This document shows positions 1-7,491 of a stretch of 64,000 nucleotides of DNA, piece after piece (within the stretch, counting starts at the first letter, position 1; every line of letters begins with the position of its first letter). A program made the translations under genes and the position numbers. The notes beneath the pieces are model-generated. The model did no database searches. It saw only the letters and a program-made list of their open reading frames with translations, and had not been told where the DNA came from. The stretch is from an uncultured Bacteroidales bacterium (GTDB lineage Bacteria; Bacteroidota; Bacteroidia; Bacteroidales; UBA932): assembly GCA_944326265.1 (NCBI GenBank), contig CALVDE010000017.1, positions 1 through 64,000 of the forward strand, written 5' to 3'.

Positions 1-361
1 CATAATACATTGCAGATCAGTTAATTATCAAATAACTGATAAATATTAATCCGTCCAACTTTTTTGGTACACCTCACGGCAGGAACACTATGCTTTTGCA
101 AGTTTCTGATTATCGGCTATTTGCGAAATCGCTCTGCTCTCATAGTTACCGTTGTGCCTGCTTTTCTAAGGAATGTCGTCATGTCCTTCTGAGATGATAC
201 ATGCTTTTGCGGAAGTTCCGATGTCAAAGGGCGTGTCCACGTCGCAGACGTGGGTTCGAGTCTCTTTTTCATTCCAGTACTTTAATCGCAATAAATAGGG
301 GTTGTTTTTGTGGGGAATATGAGTTAATTTTGACGATTGAATTTTAAAAAGCCACAGCAAA
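1..361. other. Gene-free left edge upstream of pepP
   Basis: I see no convincing gene here. The stretch is AT-rich. Around 236-275 there is a perfect 6-bp hairpin (CCACGT / ACGTGG) followed directly by GGGTTCGAGTC, which looks like a tRNA T-loop, but the expected T stem and acceptor stem do not pair, so an intact tRNA is not supported. The right end holds the pepP promoter. The region may be the scar of an integration site, which is inference only. Confidence 0.4.
302..332 (+). promoter_or_regulatory. Bacteroidetes-type promoter for pepP
   Basis: TTG at 302-304, 20 bases, then TAATTTTG at 325-332. This matches the Bacteroidetes sigma-ABfr form (TTTG, about 19-21 bases, TAnnTTTG). Transcription would begin near 337, giving a leader of about 25 bases before the ATG at 362. 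Confidence 0.6.
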
Positions 362-1765
362 ATGTTCGCAAAAGAAGTTTATATCAACCGGAGGAATGTC
401 CTGAAGACCAAGGTCGGCTCCGGTATTCTTTTATTCCTGGGCACAGGCGAGGCAGCCGTAAACTATGCCGGCAATGCCTACCGCTACCGTCAGGACAGTA
501 CCTTTAATTATTATTTCGGCCTGACGGATCCTGATCTGGCCGCCATTATCGACCTGGAGTCCGGCGAGGAGATTATTTTCGGCAACGATGTCGATATCGA
601 TGATATCATCTGGATGGGACCTCAGCCGCTGATCAGTGACAAGGCTGCCTCGGTGGGTGTCTCCAAGTCATTCCCGTTCGCGGATCTGGAAAAATATGTC
701 TCCAGGGCGAAGGCTCAGGGCCGCAGGGTTCATTTCCTGCCCCCGTACCGTTACCGCAATATGATTCTGCTCAACCGGATGCTCGGAGTGCCTTTCGACA
801 GGATGCGCGCAGAGGCTTCGGAGGAGTTCATCAAGGCGGTGGTGTCCATGAGGCTCATCAAGGAGCAGCGCGAGATAGAGGAGATAGACAAGGCCTGCAA
901 CATCGGCTATGCGATGCACTTTACGGCCATGAAGATGGCCAGGCTGGGCATGGTGGAGCAGCAGCTGGTCGGTGTGATGGAGGGCATCGCTGTCTCCGAG
1001 GGACTTATGCCGTCCTTCCCGACGATTCTCTCCCAGCATGGCGAGACTCTGCACAACCACAAGCACGACGGTATCCTGACAGATGGGAAGCTGATAGTCA
1101 TAGACGCGGGTGCGGAGTCCAATACCAATTACTGCTCGGATTTTACCAGGACTATACCGTCTTCAGGCAAGTTCACCACGAAACAGAAAGAGATATACGA
1201 CATAGTGTCGGCAGCCAACAATCTGGCGCAGAGTGTGGCGCGGCCCGGTATCACCTACACTGAGGTACATCAGGCAGTGTCCCGTCTGATGGCCCAGGGG
1301 CTGATCAATCTCGGTATTCTCAAGGGCGATCCGGACGAGATAGTGGCGGCAGGAGCTCACTCGGTGTTCATGCCTCACGGTCTGGGCCACAATATGGGTA
1401 TGGACGTACACGATATGGAGGATCTCGGAGAGGATTACGTAGGATATGACGATACCTACAGGCGCAGCAAGCAGTTCGGTCTCGGCTCGCTCCGCATGGG
1501 CAAGATGCTCGAGCCCGGTCATGTGGTTACAGACGAGCCGGGTATCTACTTCATCCCTGCCCTGATTGAGAAATGGAAGAAAGAGGGTGTCAATACCCAG
1601 TACATCAACTTCCCTCTGCTGGAAAAAGAGTATTACGATTTCGGCGGTATCCGTCTGGAGGACGATATCCTCATCACCGAGAAGGGCTGCCGTCTGCTCG
1701 GCTCCAAGCGCCTTCCCATCACCACCGAGGATGTGGAGCGCGAGATGGCCGACAATTCTCTGTAA
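362..1765 (+). CDS. pepP: Xaa-Pro aminopeptidase (M24B)
   Basis: A cytosolic metalloaminopeptidase that removes an N-terminal residue when proline is second. Residues 1 to about 150 form the aminopeptidase P N-terminal domain, and about 180-440 the pita-bread M24 catalytic domain. All five dinuclear metal ligands are visible: D248 and D260 (DAG...SDFTRT), H343 (HGLGHNMG), E392 (DEPGIYF) and E433 (IRLEDD). The length, 467 residues, is normal for the family. The ATG at 362 follows a good promoter with a leader of about 25 bases. The gene appears to be transcribed alone and ends in a strong hairpin. Assignment to PepP rather than PepQ rests on the N-terminal domain and length. Confidence 0.93.
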   Translation: MFAKEVYINRRNVLKTKVGSGILLFLGTGEAAVNYAGNAYRYRQDSTFNYYFGLTDPDLAAIIDLESGEEIIFGNDVDIDDIIWMGPQPLISDKAASVGVSKSFPFADLEKYVSRAKAQGRRVHFLPPYRYRNMILLNRMLGVPFDRMRAEASEEFIKAVVSMRLIKEQREIEEIDKACNIGYAMHFTAMKMARLGMVEQQLVGVMEGIAVSEGLMPSFPTILSQHGETLHNHKHDGILTDGKLIVIDAGAESNTNYCSDFTRTIPSSGKFTTKQKEIYDIVSAANNLAQSVARPGITYTEVHQAVSRLMAQGLINLGILKGDPDEIVAAGAHSVFMPHGLGHNMGMDVHDMEDLGEDYVGYDDTYRRSKQFGLGSLRMGKMLEPGHVVTDEPGIYFIPALIEKWKKEGVNTQYINFPLLEKEYYDFGGIRLEDDILITEKGCRLLGSKRLPITTEDVEREMADNSL

Positions 1766-1784
1766 CGGCGTATCTCACGCAGAA

Positions 1785-1840
1785 ATGAAACAGCCGGGCT
1801 GTCGTCAGACACTCCGGCTGCTTTCATTTTCCGTCGAACC
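1785..1840. repeat. Repeated terminator hairpin, copy 1
   Basis: CAGCCGG at about 1791-1797 pairs with CCGGCTG at about 1814-1820, followed by a T-rich run, so it is a plausible bidirectional terminator for pepP and the small minus-strand genes beyond it. The same unit, with extended identity including TTTCATTTTCC and TCGAA after the stem, recurs at 2301-2357 and (shorter) at 3850-3892. Confidence 0.75.
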
Positions 1841-1851
1841 ATCTCTGCCCG

Positions 1852-1956
1852 TTATAGGTCGGCCAGCCATTTCTTGCCCCGTTTGGATTTTAGCCAAATG
1901 AGGAAAATTATGGCAATCACTAAATTGGCTCCAAAAAATATTATTAAAAAGTCCAT
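1852..1956 (-). CDS. 34-residue single-pass membrane protein
   Basis: A small ORF found by reading the minus strand. It begins MDFLIIFFGANLVIAIIFLI, then WLKSKRGKKWLADL and a TAA stop. It is a hydrophobic helix of about 22 residues followed by a basic tail (KSKRGKK), a typical single-pass topology with the tail inside. The ATG lies three bases after the TAA of the gene upstream (1960-2211), so the two are almost certainly co-translated. Function is unknown. Support comes from its position, the clean stop just before a terminator and the coherent hydrophobic/basic layout. Confidence 0.6.
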   Translation of the reverse strand: MDFLIIFFGANLVIAIIFLIWLKSKRGKKWLADL

Positions 1957-1959
1957 ATC

Positions 1960-2211
1960 TTATTTCAGTATTCTGTGGCCGATCAACGCACAGATGTATG
2001 TCAGTCCTATGCCGCTGGCCAGCAATACAATCTGTCTGATCTGCACTTCGTTAATTATCAACGATATCCCTCCGGTCAATGACATGGCTGCAAATGCGAG
2101 TTTCGCGAGGTCGTAGAAAAATTTGCCCATCGTCTCGCGGCTGACCCTCCGCCTCTCTTTGTCATCCCTCCTGCGTTCCTGCTCTTCTGCCCACTTACTC
2201 ATGCCCGTCAT
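1960..2211 (-). CDS. Small membrane protein, possibly DUF6722-like
   Basis: An 83-residue protein with a highly charged N-terminus (repeated E/R/K, residues about 5-25) and two predicted membrane helices, about residues 34-54 and 59-78. I recall similar short proteins in Bacteroidales annotated as DUF6722, but I cannot check this. I chose the ATG at 2211 (MTGMSKW). A TTG start 18 bases upstream would lie on the -7 promoter element at 2227-2234 and so would not be transcribed. It forms a two-gene unit with the 34-residue membrane protein. No catalytic motif was seen. Confidence 0.65.
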   Translation of the reverse strand: MTGMSKWAEEQERRRDDKERRRVSRETMGKFFYDLAKLAFAAMSLTGGISLIINEVQIRQIVLLASGIGLTYICALIGHRILK

Positions 2212-2226
2212 TGATTCTGTTCTGCA

Positions 2227-2257
2227 CAAAAGTAGGGATTATTCATCGGACATCCAA
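2227..2257 (-). promoter_or_regulatory. Promoter for the small membrane-protein pair
   Basis: Read on the minus strand, TTGG at 2257-2254, 19 bases, then TACTTTTG at 2234-2227, a TAnnTTTG match. Predicted start near 2221, leaving a leader of about 10 bases to the ATG at 2211. Confidence 0.5.
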
Positions 2258-2300
2258 TAAAAACTGTCTGTCAGACAGAAAGTTTTTACGAAAGTGGTAA

Positions 2301-2357
2301 AACAGGAGCAGCCGGGCTGTCGTGGTGACGGTCCGGCTGTTTTCATTTTCCATCGAA
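2301..2357. repeat. Repeated terminator hairpin, copy 2
   Basis: It begins AACAGGAGCAGCCGGGCTGT, with CCGGCTG on the other arm, then TTTTCATTTTCC and ATCGAA. It matches copy 1 beyond the stem. No gene upstream on the plus strand needs a terminator here, so copies 2 and 3 together look like brackets around the ATPase gene. Confidence 0.7.
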
Positions 2358-2435
2358 AAAGTGTAGCAATAGGGGCGGTATTCGCTTGAAAAAATGTAGC
2401 AATTATTGTTTATTCGCTTGAAAAAATGTAATTTT
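2355..2435 (+). repeat. Three direct repeats upstream of the AAA ATPase
   Basis: GAAAAAGTGTAGCAAT at 2355, GAAAAAATGTAGCAAT at 2388 and GAAAAAATGTAATTTT at 2420. The last two copies also share TATTCGCTT just before. Spacing is 33 and 32 bases, close to three helical turns, so the copies would face the same side of the helix. The third copy merges into the -7 promoter element. Confidence 0.7.
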
Positions 2436-2436
2436 G
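2406..2436 (+). promoter_or_regulatory. Promoter of the AAA/DUF4143 ATPase gene
   Basis: TTG at 2406-2408, 20 bases, then TAATTTTG at 2429-2436. A transcript starting near 2442 excludes the in-frame TTG codon at 2434 as start and points to the ATG at 2461. Confidence 0.6.
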
Positions 2437-2460
2437 CTGTCGGAAGAACGGAATAAGCCT

Positions 2461-3849
2461 ATGCTTAAGAGAAAAATAGAAACGTATCTGGCCGAGTGGA
2501 AGAAGTCGGAGACTAGAAAGCCACTTGTGATAAAAGGTATGCGCCAATGCGGAAAGACATACATTGTACGGAAATTCGCAAATGAGAATTACGAGAATGT
2601 GGTGTATGTGAATTTTATTCTGGAGCCGGACAAGAAATCCGCTTTTACAGGCAATATTGATGTCGATACCATCATTCTCAATCTTTCTGCTATGATTAAA
2701 GGCAGTCGCTTTATAGAGGGAAAGACCTGTATCATACTTGATGAGATTCAGGAATGCAGGGAGGCGAGGACGGCATTGAAGTCATTTCAGATAGACGGTC
2801 GTTTCGACATCATAGCCACAGGCTCGCTTTTAGGAGTGAAAGGCTATGGTAAAAGCAGGAAGAAAAAGGATGAGAGTGAAGGACAGGACTCTGTCCCGGT
2901 GGGATATGAGACTGTGATAGACATGTATCCACTGGATTTCGAGGAGTTTCTATGGGCAAACGGAATCAGTGATGCGGTCATTGATGCCGTCAGGTCATGC
3001 TTTGAGAGTGAGAAAGCAGTCCCGGACGGTATTCACAAAGTGATGATGGATCTGTTGTACAGATATATCATTGTCGGAGGACTGCCGGAAGTGGTGAGCT
3101 GTTTCCTTGAAACCAGGAACATTGAGCAGATATACAAGCTCCAACGTAGTCTGATAACTGAATACGAGGAGGATATGGTAAAATATGCGGATGAGGCCGA
3201 TAAACCTCATATCCGGGAATGTTTTGAGTCTATCCCGAAGCAGTTGGCGAAGGAGAACAAGAAATTTCAGTATTCGGTGGTCAGGAAAGGAGGACGGGCC
3301 TCGCAGTATGCCGGCAGCATTCAATGGCTGGAGGATGCAGGGATAGTCCGCAGGTGCTATAATACGCGGATTACGGAACTTCCGTTAGACGGCAATGCCG
3401 TTGAGGATTGCTTTAAAGTGTACGTCACGGATATCGGTATCCTTGTAGCCATGCTTGACTATGGTACTCAGGCGGATATTCTGAAAGGCAATCTTCTTGG
3501 ATACAAAGGGGCTGTATTTGAGAATCTTATGGCTGATTTCCTGTGCAAGTCCGGGCAGAGACTGTATTATTTTCATAAGGACAGCGGTCTTGAACTGGAC
3601 TTTCTGGTGAGACTCAACGGTGAATGTGTTGTCCTTGAGGTCAAGGCCAGGACAGGCAAGTCAAAAAGCATGGCGACAGTTCTCAGGAACAAGGATGTCT
3701 ATCATGTCAATAGCGCAATCAAGTTGGGTCAATACAATGTAGGACGAGATGGAGAGGTGCTCACAATTCCGCTTTACATGGGATTTCTTGTCAAGGATAA
3801 ACTTGCGGATGTCATTATCCCTGATATTGATTTAAGTCTGTTGGTATGA
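2461..3849 (+). CDS. AAA family ATPase with DUF4143 C-terminus
   Basis: A 462-residue protein of the AAA_14/DUF4143 group common in Bacteroidales, whose cellular role is not established. Walker A is GMRQCGKT at residues 26-33 and Walker B IILDEIQ ends near 97. A helical DUF4143 region spans about 210-370. The C-terminus holds LELDFLV and, 12 residues on, LEVKA (about 385-410), an arrangement like the PD-(D/E)XK nuclease fold, so a DNA-linked role is possible. The ATG at 2461 fits the promoter. The gene is more AT-rich than its neighbours and is bracketed by repeated hairpins, suggesting insertion as a unit. A relative lies at 55597-56862. Confidence 0.85.
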   Translation: MLKRKIETYLAEWKKSETRKPLVIKGMRQCGKTYIVRKFANENYENVVYVNFILEPDKKSAFTGNIDVDTIILNLSAMIKGSRFIEGKTCIILDEIQECREARTALKSFQIDGRFDIIATGSLLGVKGYGKSRKKKDESEGQDSVPVGYETVIDMYPLDFEEFLWANGISDAVIDAVRSCFESEKAVPDGIHKVMMDLLYRYIIVGGLPEVVSCFLETRNIEQIYKLQRSLITEYEEDMVKYADEADKPHIRECFESIPKQLAKENKKFQYSVVRKGGRASQYAGSIQWLEDAGIVRRCYNTRITELPLDGNAVEDCFKVYVTDIGILVAMLDYGTQADILKGNLLGYKGAVFENLMADFLCKSGQRLYYFHKDSGLELDFLVRLNGECVVLEVKARTGKSKSMATVLRNKDVYHVNSAIKLGQYNVGRDGEVLTIPLYMGFLVKDKLADVIIPDIDLSLLV

Positions 3850-3892
3850 AACAGGAGCAGCCGGGCTGTCGTCACGACGCTCCGGCTGCTTC
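3850..3892. repeat. Repeated terminator hairpin, copy 3
   Basis: AGCAGCCGG at 3858-3866 pairs perfectly with CCGGCTGCT at 3882-3890, with an inner GTCGT/ACGAC stem. It can end both the ATPase gene (plus) and pfkA (minus). The left side matches copy 2 (ACAGGAGCAGCCGGGCTGTC); the right side diverges after the stem. Confidence 0.75.
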
Positions 3893-3998
3893 CTAACTAA
3901 TCATTAACCTTGTTCAGAATATCTACTTCATGTTTCTCATGCTATCAATGCCGGACAAGGTAATATGTGACATGTTTTAGAAAAATCAAGGCGGTGTA

Positions 3999-4988
3999 TT
4001 ATATCGAGAGGATGTGCGAGATGTCGTACCACTTGGTGTTGATCTCGTTGTGACGGCTGCAGGCCTCGGCGAAAGGCGTGAAGACTGTCTCGTTCTGCAT
4101 CTGGCCGACCATGACATCGCTGCGGCCTTCCAGCAGGGCCTTTACGGCCTCGCATCCCAGGACGCTGGCCAGAACGCGGTCGTTGCAGGTCGGCGAGCCG
4201 CCCCTCTGGATATGTCCGAGAGTGGTGACGCGGGTCTCATAGTCCGGTATGCGCTCCTTGACCTTTGCGGCTATGTCCATCGCGCTGCCCAGGTCGCCTC
4301 CCTCGGCTACGATGATGATGCCGGAGGTCTTGTTCTTGCGCCTCTCGAACTGAAGATATTCGCACAGGCTCTCGATGGTAGTGGGAATTTCCGGTATCAG
4401 AGTGGCTTCCGCACCGGTGGCGATGGCGGTATTGAGCGCGATGAATCCGGCATCGCGTCCCATTACCTCCACGAAGAAGGCCAGGTTGTGGCTGTCAGCC
4501 GTGTCGCGCAGCTTGTCTATGGCCTGGACGGCAGTGTTTATCGCCGTATCGAAGCCGATGGTGAAGTCAGTTCCGTAGATATCGTTGTCGATTGTTCCGG
4601 GAACCCCGACAATGGGGAAACCGTGCTCCTTATATAATAGGTCCGCTCCTCGGAACGAGCCGTCACCGCCTATGACCACCAGTCCGTCGATGCCCATCTC
4701 GCGAAGGTTGTTGTAGGCTTTCTCCCTGACCAGCTTCTCCTTGAACTCGGGGAAACGGGATGACTTGAGTATGGTGCCTCCCTGTGAGATGATCTTTGAT
4801 ACCGAGTGGGACTGCATGGGGATGAAGTTCTTGTTGACGATGCCTTCATATCCTCTGTAGAATCCGTAAACTTCTTTTCCGTTGTAGATGGCTGTCCTCA
4901 CCACTGCCCTTATGGCTGCGTTCATGCCAGGCGCGTCACCTCCTGATGTGAGAACGCCTATGCGGTTGATTCTGCTCTTCGTTGCCAT
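3999..4988 (-). CDS. pfkA: ATP-dependent 6-phosphofructokinase
   Basis: Phosphorylates fructose 6-phosphate with ATP to fructose 1,6-bisphosphate in glycolysis; cytosolic homotetramer. Family motifs are present in order: GGDAPGMN (residues 16-23), the nucleotide loop GGDGSF (107-112), the catalytic GTIDND (131-136, proton acceptor D134), EVMGRDAG, and TTLGHIQRGG near the substrate site. The 329-residue length fits the short bacterial PfkA family. GGDGS rather than GDDGS or GGEDT favours the ATP form over the pyrophosphate form. It is transcribed alone, divergently from the dus gene. Confidence 0.95.
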   Translation of the reverse strand: MATKSRINRIGVLTSGGDAPGMNAAIRAVVRTAIYNGKEVYGFYRGYEGIVNKNFIPMQSHSVSKIISQGGTILKSSRFPEFKEKLVREKAYNNLREMGIDGLVVIGGDGSFRGADLLYKEHGFPIVGVPGTIDNDIYGTDFTIGFDTAINTAVQAIDKLRDTADSHNLAFFVEVMGRDAGFIALNTAIATGAEATLIPEIPTTIESLCEYLQFERRKNKTSGIIIVAEGGDLGSAMDIAAKVKERIPDYETRVTTLGHIQRGGSPTCNDRVLASVLGCEAVKALLEGRSDVMVGQMQNETVFTPFAEACSRHNEINTKWYDISHILSI

Positions 4989-5022
4989 GTTTATATATTT
5001 TCTTAAAATTTTAAATTCAGCG

Positions 5023-5058
5023 CAAATATATTGTTTTCTGCAATTATTTTTACTTTTG
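5023..5058. promoter_or_regulatory. Divergent promoters, pfkA and dus
   Basis: On the minus strand TATATTTG at 5030-5023 is a -7 element for pfkA. On the plus strand TACTTTTG at 5051-5058 is a -7 element for the dus gene. Neither has a clear TTTG at the right distance, so only the -7 halves are supported. Confidence 0.45.
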
Positions 5059-5091
5059 CCCGTGATTTAAAAGTTACAATACAGTTACAAG

Positions 5092-6111
5092 ATGAGAATC
5101 GGAAATCTGGACCTTGGGAACAGGCCCCTGCTGCTGGCGCCTATGGAGGATGTGACGGATCTTTCATTCAGATATGTCTGCAAGAAGTTCGGGGCGGACA
5201 TGATGTACACTGAGTTCATATCCTCGGACGGACTTATCCGTGATGTGCCGGGCTCGCTCTACAAATTGAAGATATTCGATTATGAGCGTCCCATAGGTAT
5301 GCAGATATACGGCCACATACCCGAGGCGATGGTGGAGTCGGCACTGAGGGTGGAGGCTGCCGGACCGGATGTGATAGACATCAATTTCGGATGCCCGGTC
5401 AACAAGATTGCCCGTCGCGGCGCCGGTTCCGGGATGATGCGCGAGCCGGACAAGATGGTGGAGATTACCCGCAGGGTGGTGGATGCGGTCAGGCTGCCGG
5501 TCACGGTCAAGACCCGTCTGGGCTGGGACGAGGACAGCAAGATCATCGTGGAGCTGGCGGAGAGGCTTCAGGATGCGGGCATCCAGGCCATTACTATACA
5601 CGGCCGGACCCGCTGCCAGATGTATAAAGGTGAGGCGGACTGGACATTGATAGGAGAGGTCAAGCGCAATCCGAGGATGAGGATACCGGTCATAGGCAAC
5701 GGTGATATCAGGACTCCGAAGGATGCGGCAGATGCCTTTGAGCGGTATGGGGTGGACGGAGTCATGGTGGGACGTGCCAGTTTCGGCCATCCGTGGATAT
5801 TCCGGGAGATGAGGCATTATCTGGATACGGGGGAGGAGCTTCCGCCCATGAGTGTGGACGAGAGGGTGGCTCTGGCCAAGGAGCATTTCGCCAAATCACT
5901 GGAGTTCAAGGGTGAGCGGACTGGAGTGCTGGAGATGCGCAGGCACTTGTCGTGCTATTTCAAGGGCCTTCCGGACTTCAAGGAGACAAGGCTGCGCCTG
6001 GTGACCGAGAATGACCCGGTCAAGGTCCTGGAGATACTTGACTATATAGGTGAGCGCTGGGGAGGGGCGGACGGGCCTACTCAATCTTCTCCCCGGTCCA
6101 CGACTCTATGA
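5092..6111 (+). CDS. dus: tRNA-dihydrouridine synthase, DusB-like
   Basis: An FMN- and NADPH-dependent enzyme that reduces uridine to dihydrouridine in tRNA D-loops. The N-terminal TIM barrel starts with LLLAPMEDVTD, and the catalytic cysteine is C101 in NFGCPVNKIARRGAGSGMM, which is the Dus signature. FMN phosphate contacts are visible in VIGNGDI and GVMVGRASFGHPWIF. The helical C-terminal domain follows from about residue 250. The 339-residue length fits DusB. Which uridine is modified cannot be read from sequence. The 3' end overlaps the convergent gene at 6077-6301 by 35 bases. Confidence 0.93.
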   Translation: MRIGNLDLGNRPLLLAPMEDVTDLSFRYVCKKFGADMMYTEFISSDGLIRDVPGSLYKLKIFDYERPIGMQIYGHIPEAMVESALRVEAAGPDVIDINFGCPVNKIARRGAGSGMMREPDKMVEITRRVVDAVRLPVTVKTRLGWDEDSKIIVELAERLQDAGIQAITIHGRTRCQMYKGEADWTLIGEVKRNPRMRIPVIGNGDIRTPKDAADAFERYGVDGVMVGRASFGHPWIFREMRHYLDTGEELPPMSVDERVALAKEHFAKSLEFKGERTGVLEMRRHLSCYFKGLPDFKETRLRLVTENDPVKVLEILDYIGERWGGADGPTQSSPRSTTL

Positions 6112-6301
6112 GTGCCTTGCAGGAGACGGCTCCTACAGGGATGGCTATGACGAGGCTGATGAAAATACGCAGGAAGTCGGAACTTACATGCAGCCACTCG
6201 CGGCAGATGCAGGTAATCAGAAAGTATGTCACTGCTGCGAGTGCGATACTGATGGCCACGGCGGCGATTTTCCTTTGCAGAGAGATTTCGATTTTCTTCA
6301 T
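6077..6301 (-). CDS. Small two-helix membrane protein
   Basis: A 74-residue protein with a basic N-terminus (MKKIEISLQRK) and two hydrophobic segments, about 11-30 and 43-63, giving a hairpin in the inner membrane. I do not recognise a family. It converges with dus, overlapping its 3' end by 35 bases, and is divergent from the ribosomal operon. Its start is 71 bases from the rplM -33 box. Support is moderate: sensible start, Lys-rich amino end and coherent topology. Confidence 0.6.
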   Translation of the reverse strand: MKKIEISLQRKIAAVAISIALAAVTYFLITCICREWLHVSSDFLRIFISLVIAIPVGAVSCKALIESWTGEKIE

Positions 6302-6371
6302 AACGGATACAAGGTTAATAGGTTTTGTGCTTCAAATATAGCAAATTTTTCTACATGGCGTAATCTTCTAA

Positions 6372-6403
6372 TTTTGCAACGTTGGAAATTTTGTATATCT
6401 TTG
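6372..6403 (+). promoter_or_regulatory. Consensus promoter of the rplM operon
   Basis: TTTTG at 6372-6376, exactly 19 bases, then TATCTTTG at 6396-6403: a full match to the Bacteroidetes housekeeping promoter, as expected for ribosomal genes. Start near 6409, leader about 55 bases. Confidence 0.85.
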
Positions 6404-6464
6404 CACCCCCTTATAATAGGGGGATTGCAACAAAATTAAATGTATTAACTTAAAAATCAACACA

Positions 6465-6920
6465 GTGGACACATTAAGCTACAAAACAGTGTCGGCTAAC
6501 CCGAGCATGATCGAGAAGAAATGGGTAGTGGTTGATGCAACAGACCAGATCGTGGGCCGCCTTGCTTCCAAGGTCGCAATTATTCTGCGCGGCAAGAACA
6601 AGGTGTACTATTCCCCGAATATGGACTGCGGTGATAACGTCATTATCGTTAACGCCGAGAAAGTCCGTTTCACCGGAAAGAAGCTCACCGACAAGGTCTA
6701 TGTACGTCACACCGGCTATCCCGGAGGTCAGCGTTTCGCTACACCCAAGGAACTTCTCGCCCGCAAGCCGGAAGCCGTTATCAGGGAGGCAGTCCGCAAG
6801 ATGCTCCCCAAGACCCGCCTGGGAAACAAGCTCTACAGCAACCTTCATGTATATGCAGGTCCCGAGCATCCTCATCAGGCTCAGTCTCCAGTAACAATCA
6901 ACATTAACGAACAAAAGTAA
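6465..6920 (+). CDS. rplM: Large-subunit ribosomal protein uL13
   Basis: A 151-residue uL13 protein, an early-assembling 50S component. The family core is clear: [50 protein letters not shown] and [12 protein letters not shown]. The start is GTG at 6465 (MDTLSYKT), which agrees with the usual N-terminus in this phylum. It is the first gene of rplM-rpsI-rpsB-tsf, the conserved order in Bacteroidetes, with 7 bases before rpsI. Confidence 0.97.
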   Translation: MDTLSYKTVSANPSMIEKKWVVVDATDQIVGRLASKVAIILRGKNKVYYSPNMDCGDNVIIVNAEKVRFTGKKLTDKVYVRHTGYPGGQRFATPKELLARKPEAVIREAVRKMLPKTRLGNKLYSNLHVYAGPEHPHQAQSPVTININEQK

Positions 6921-6927
6921 ACAGAGC

Positions 6928-7317
6928 ATGGAAGTAATCAACGCCCTTGGAAGACGTAAATCTGCTGTCGCTCGCGTTTATGTGACTACAGGCAAAGGCA
7001 ACATCACCATTAACGGCCGTACCCTTGAGGAGTACTTCAAGGAGGATACACTCCGTTATATCGTGAAGCAGCCTCTGAGTGTTACCGATACTCTGGCCGA
7101 TTTCGACATCAAGGTGAACCTTGACGGCGGTGGAATCAAAGGCCAGGCCGAGGCACTCCGCCTTGCCATATCCCGCGCACTCTGCGAGATCAACAAGGAT
7201 GCCTATCGTCCGGTTCTGAAGTCCAACGGTTTCCTCACCCGCGATGCCCGCGAGGTCGAGAGGAAGAAACCCGGACAGCCCGGTGCACGTAGACGCTTCC
7301 AGTTCAGCAAACGTTAG
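6928..7317 (+). CDS. rpsI: Small-subunit ribosomal protein uS9
   Basis: A 129-residue uS9 protein of the 30S head. It starts [18 protein letters not shown] and ends in the basic tail [10 protein letters not shown], which reaches the P-site t[22 protein letters not shown] is the central signature. Co-transcribed with rplM; an intergenic stretch of 174 bases separates it from rpsB. Confidence 0.97.
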   Translation: MEVINALGRRKSAVARVYVTTGKGNITINGRTLEEYFKEDTLRYIVKQPLSVTDTLADFDIKVNLDGGGIKGQAEALRLAISRALCEINKDAYRPVLKSNGFLTRDAREVERKKPGQPGARRRFQFSKR

Positions 7318-7491
7318 TATTTACGTAGAACCGTCAGAATGCACAGTCAGGATTCAAAACGGACAGACCCCCTCAGCGGTTACTGCGCGTTTGTCCTGCT
7401 GCGAGAAATTTGGAAGACCGGCAGCATAGCCGCTACTTCGAGATTAACAAAGAGAACTCTTGTATAACACAGAGACAAAATTAACAAAACA
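7318..7491 (+). promoter_or_regulatory. rpsI-rpsB spacer, possible leader RNA
   Basis: This is an unusually long spacer inside an otherwise tight ribosomal operon (neighbouring gaps are 7 and 16 bases). It can form a stem TGCTGC (7397-7402) with GCAGCA (7421-7426). No good internal promoter was found. Autoregulatory leaders ahead of rpsB are known in other bacteria, but I cannot match this one to a known motif. Confidence 0.3.

Noticed and set aside
236-275. tRNA gene
   Set aside because: A T-loop-like word is present but the T stem and acceptor stem do not pair.
166-360. 64-codon open frame on the minus strand
   Set aside because: It lies across the pepP promoter, has no recognisable domain and ends next to the pepP start; likely chance.
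2434-2460. TTG start that would extend the first AAA ATPase by 9 residues
   Set aside because: It falls on the -7 promoter element; the ATG at 2461 gives a normal N-terminus.
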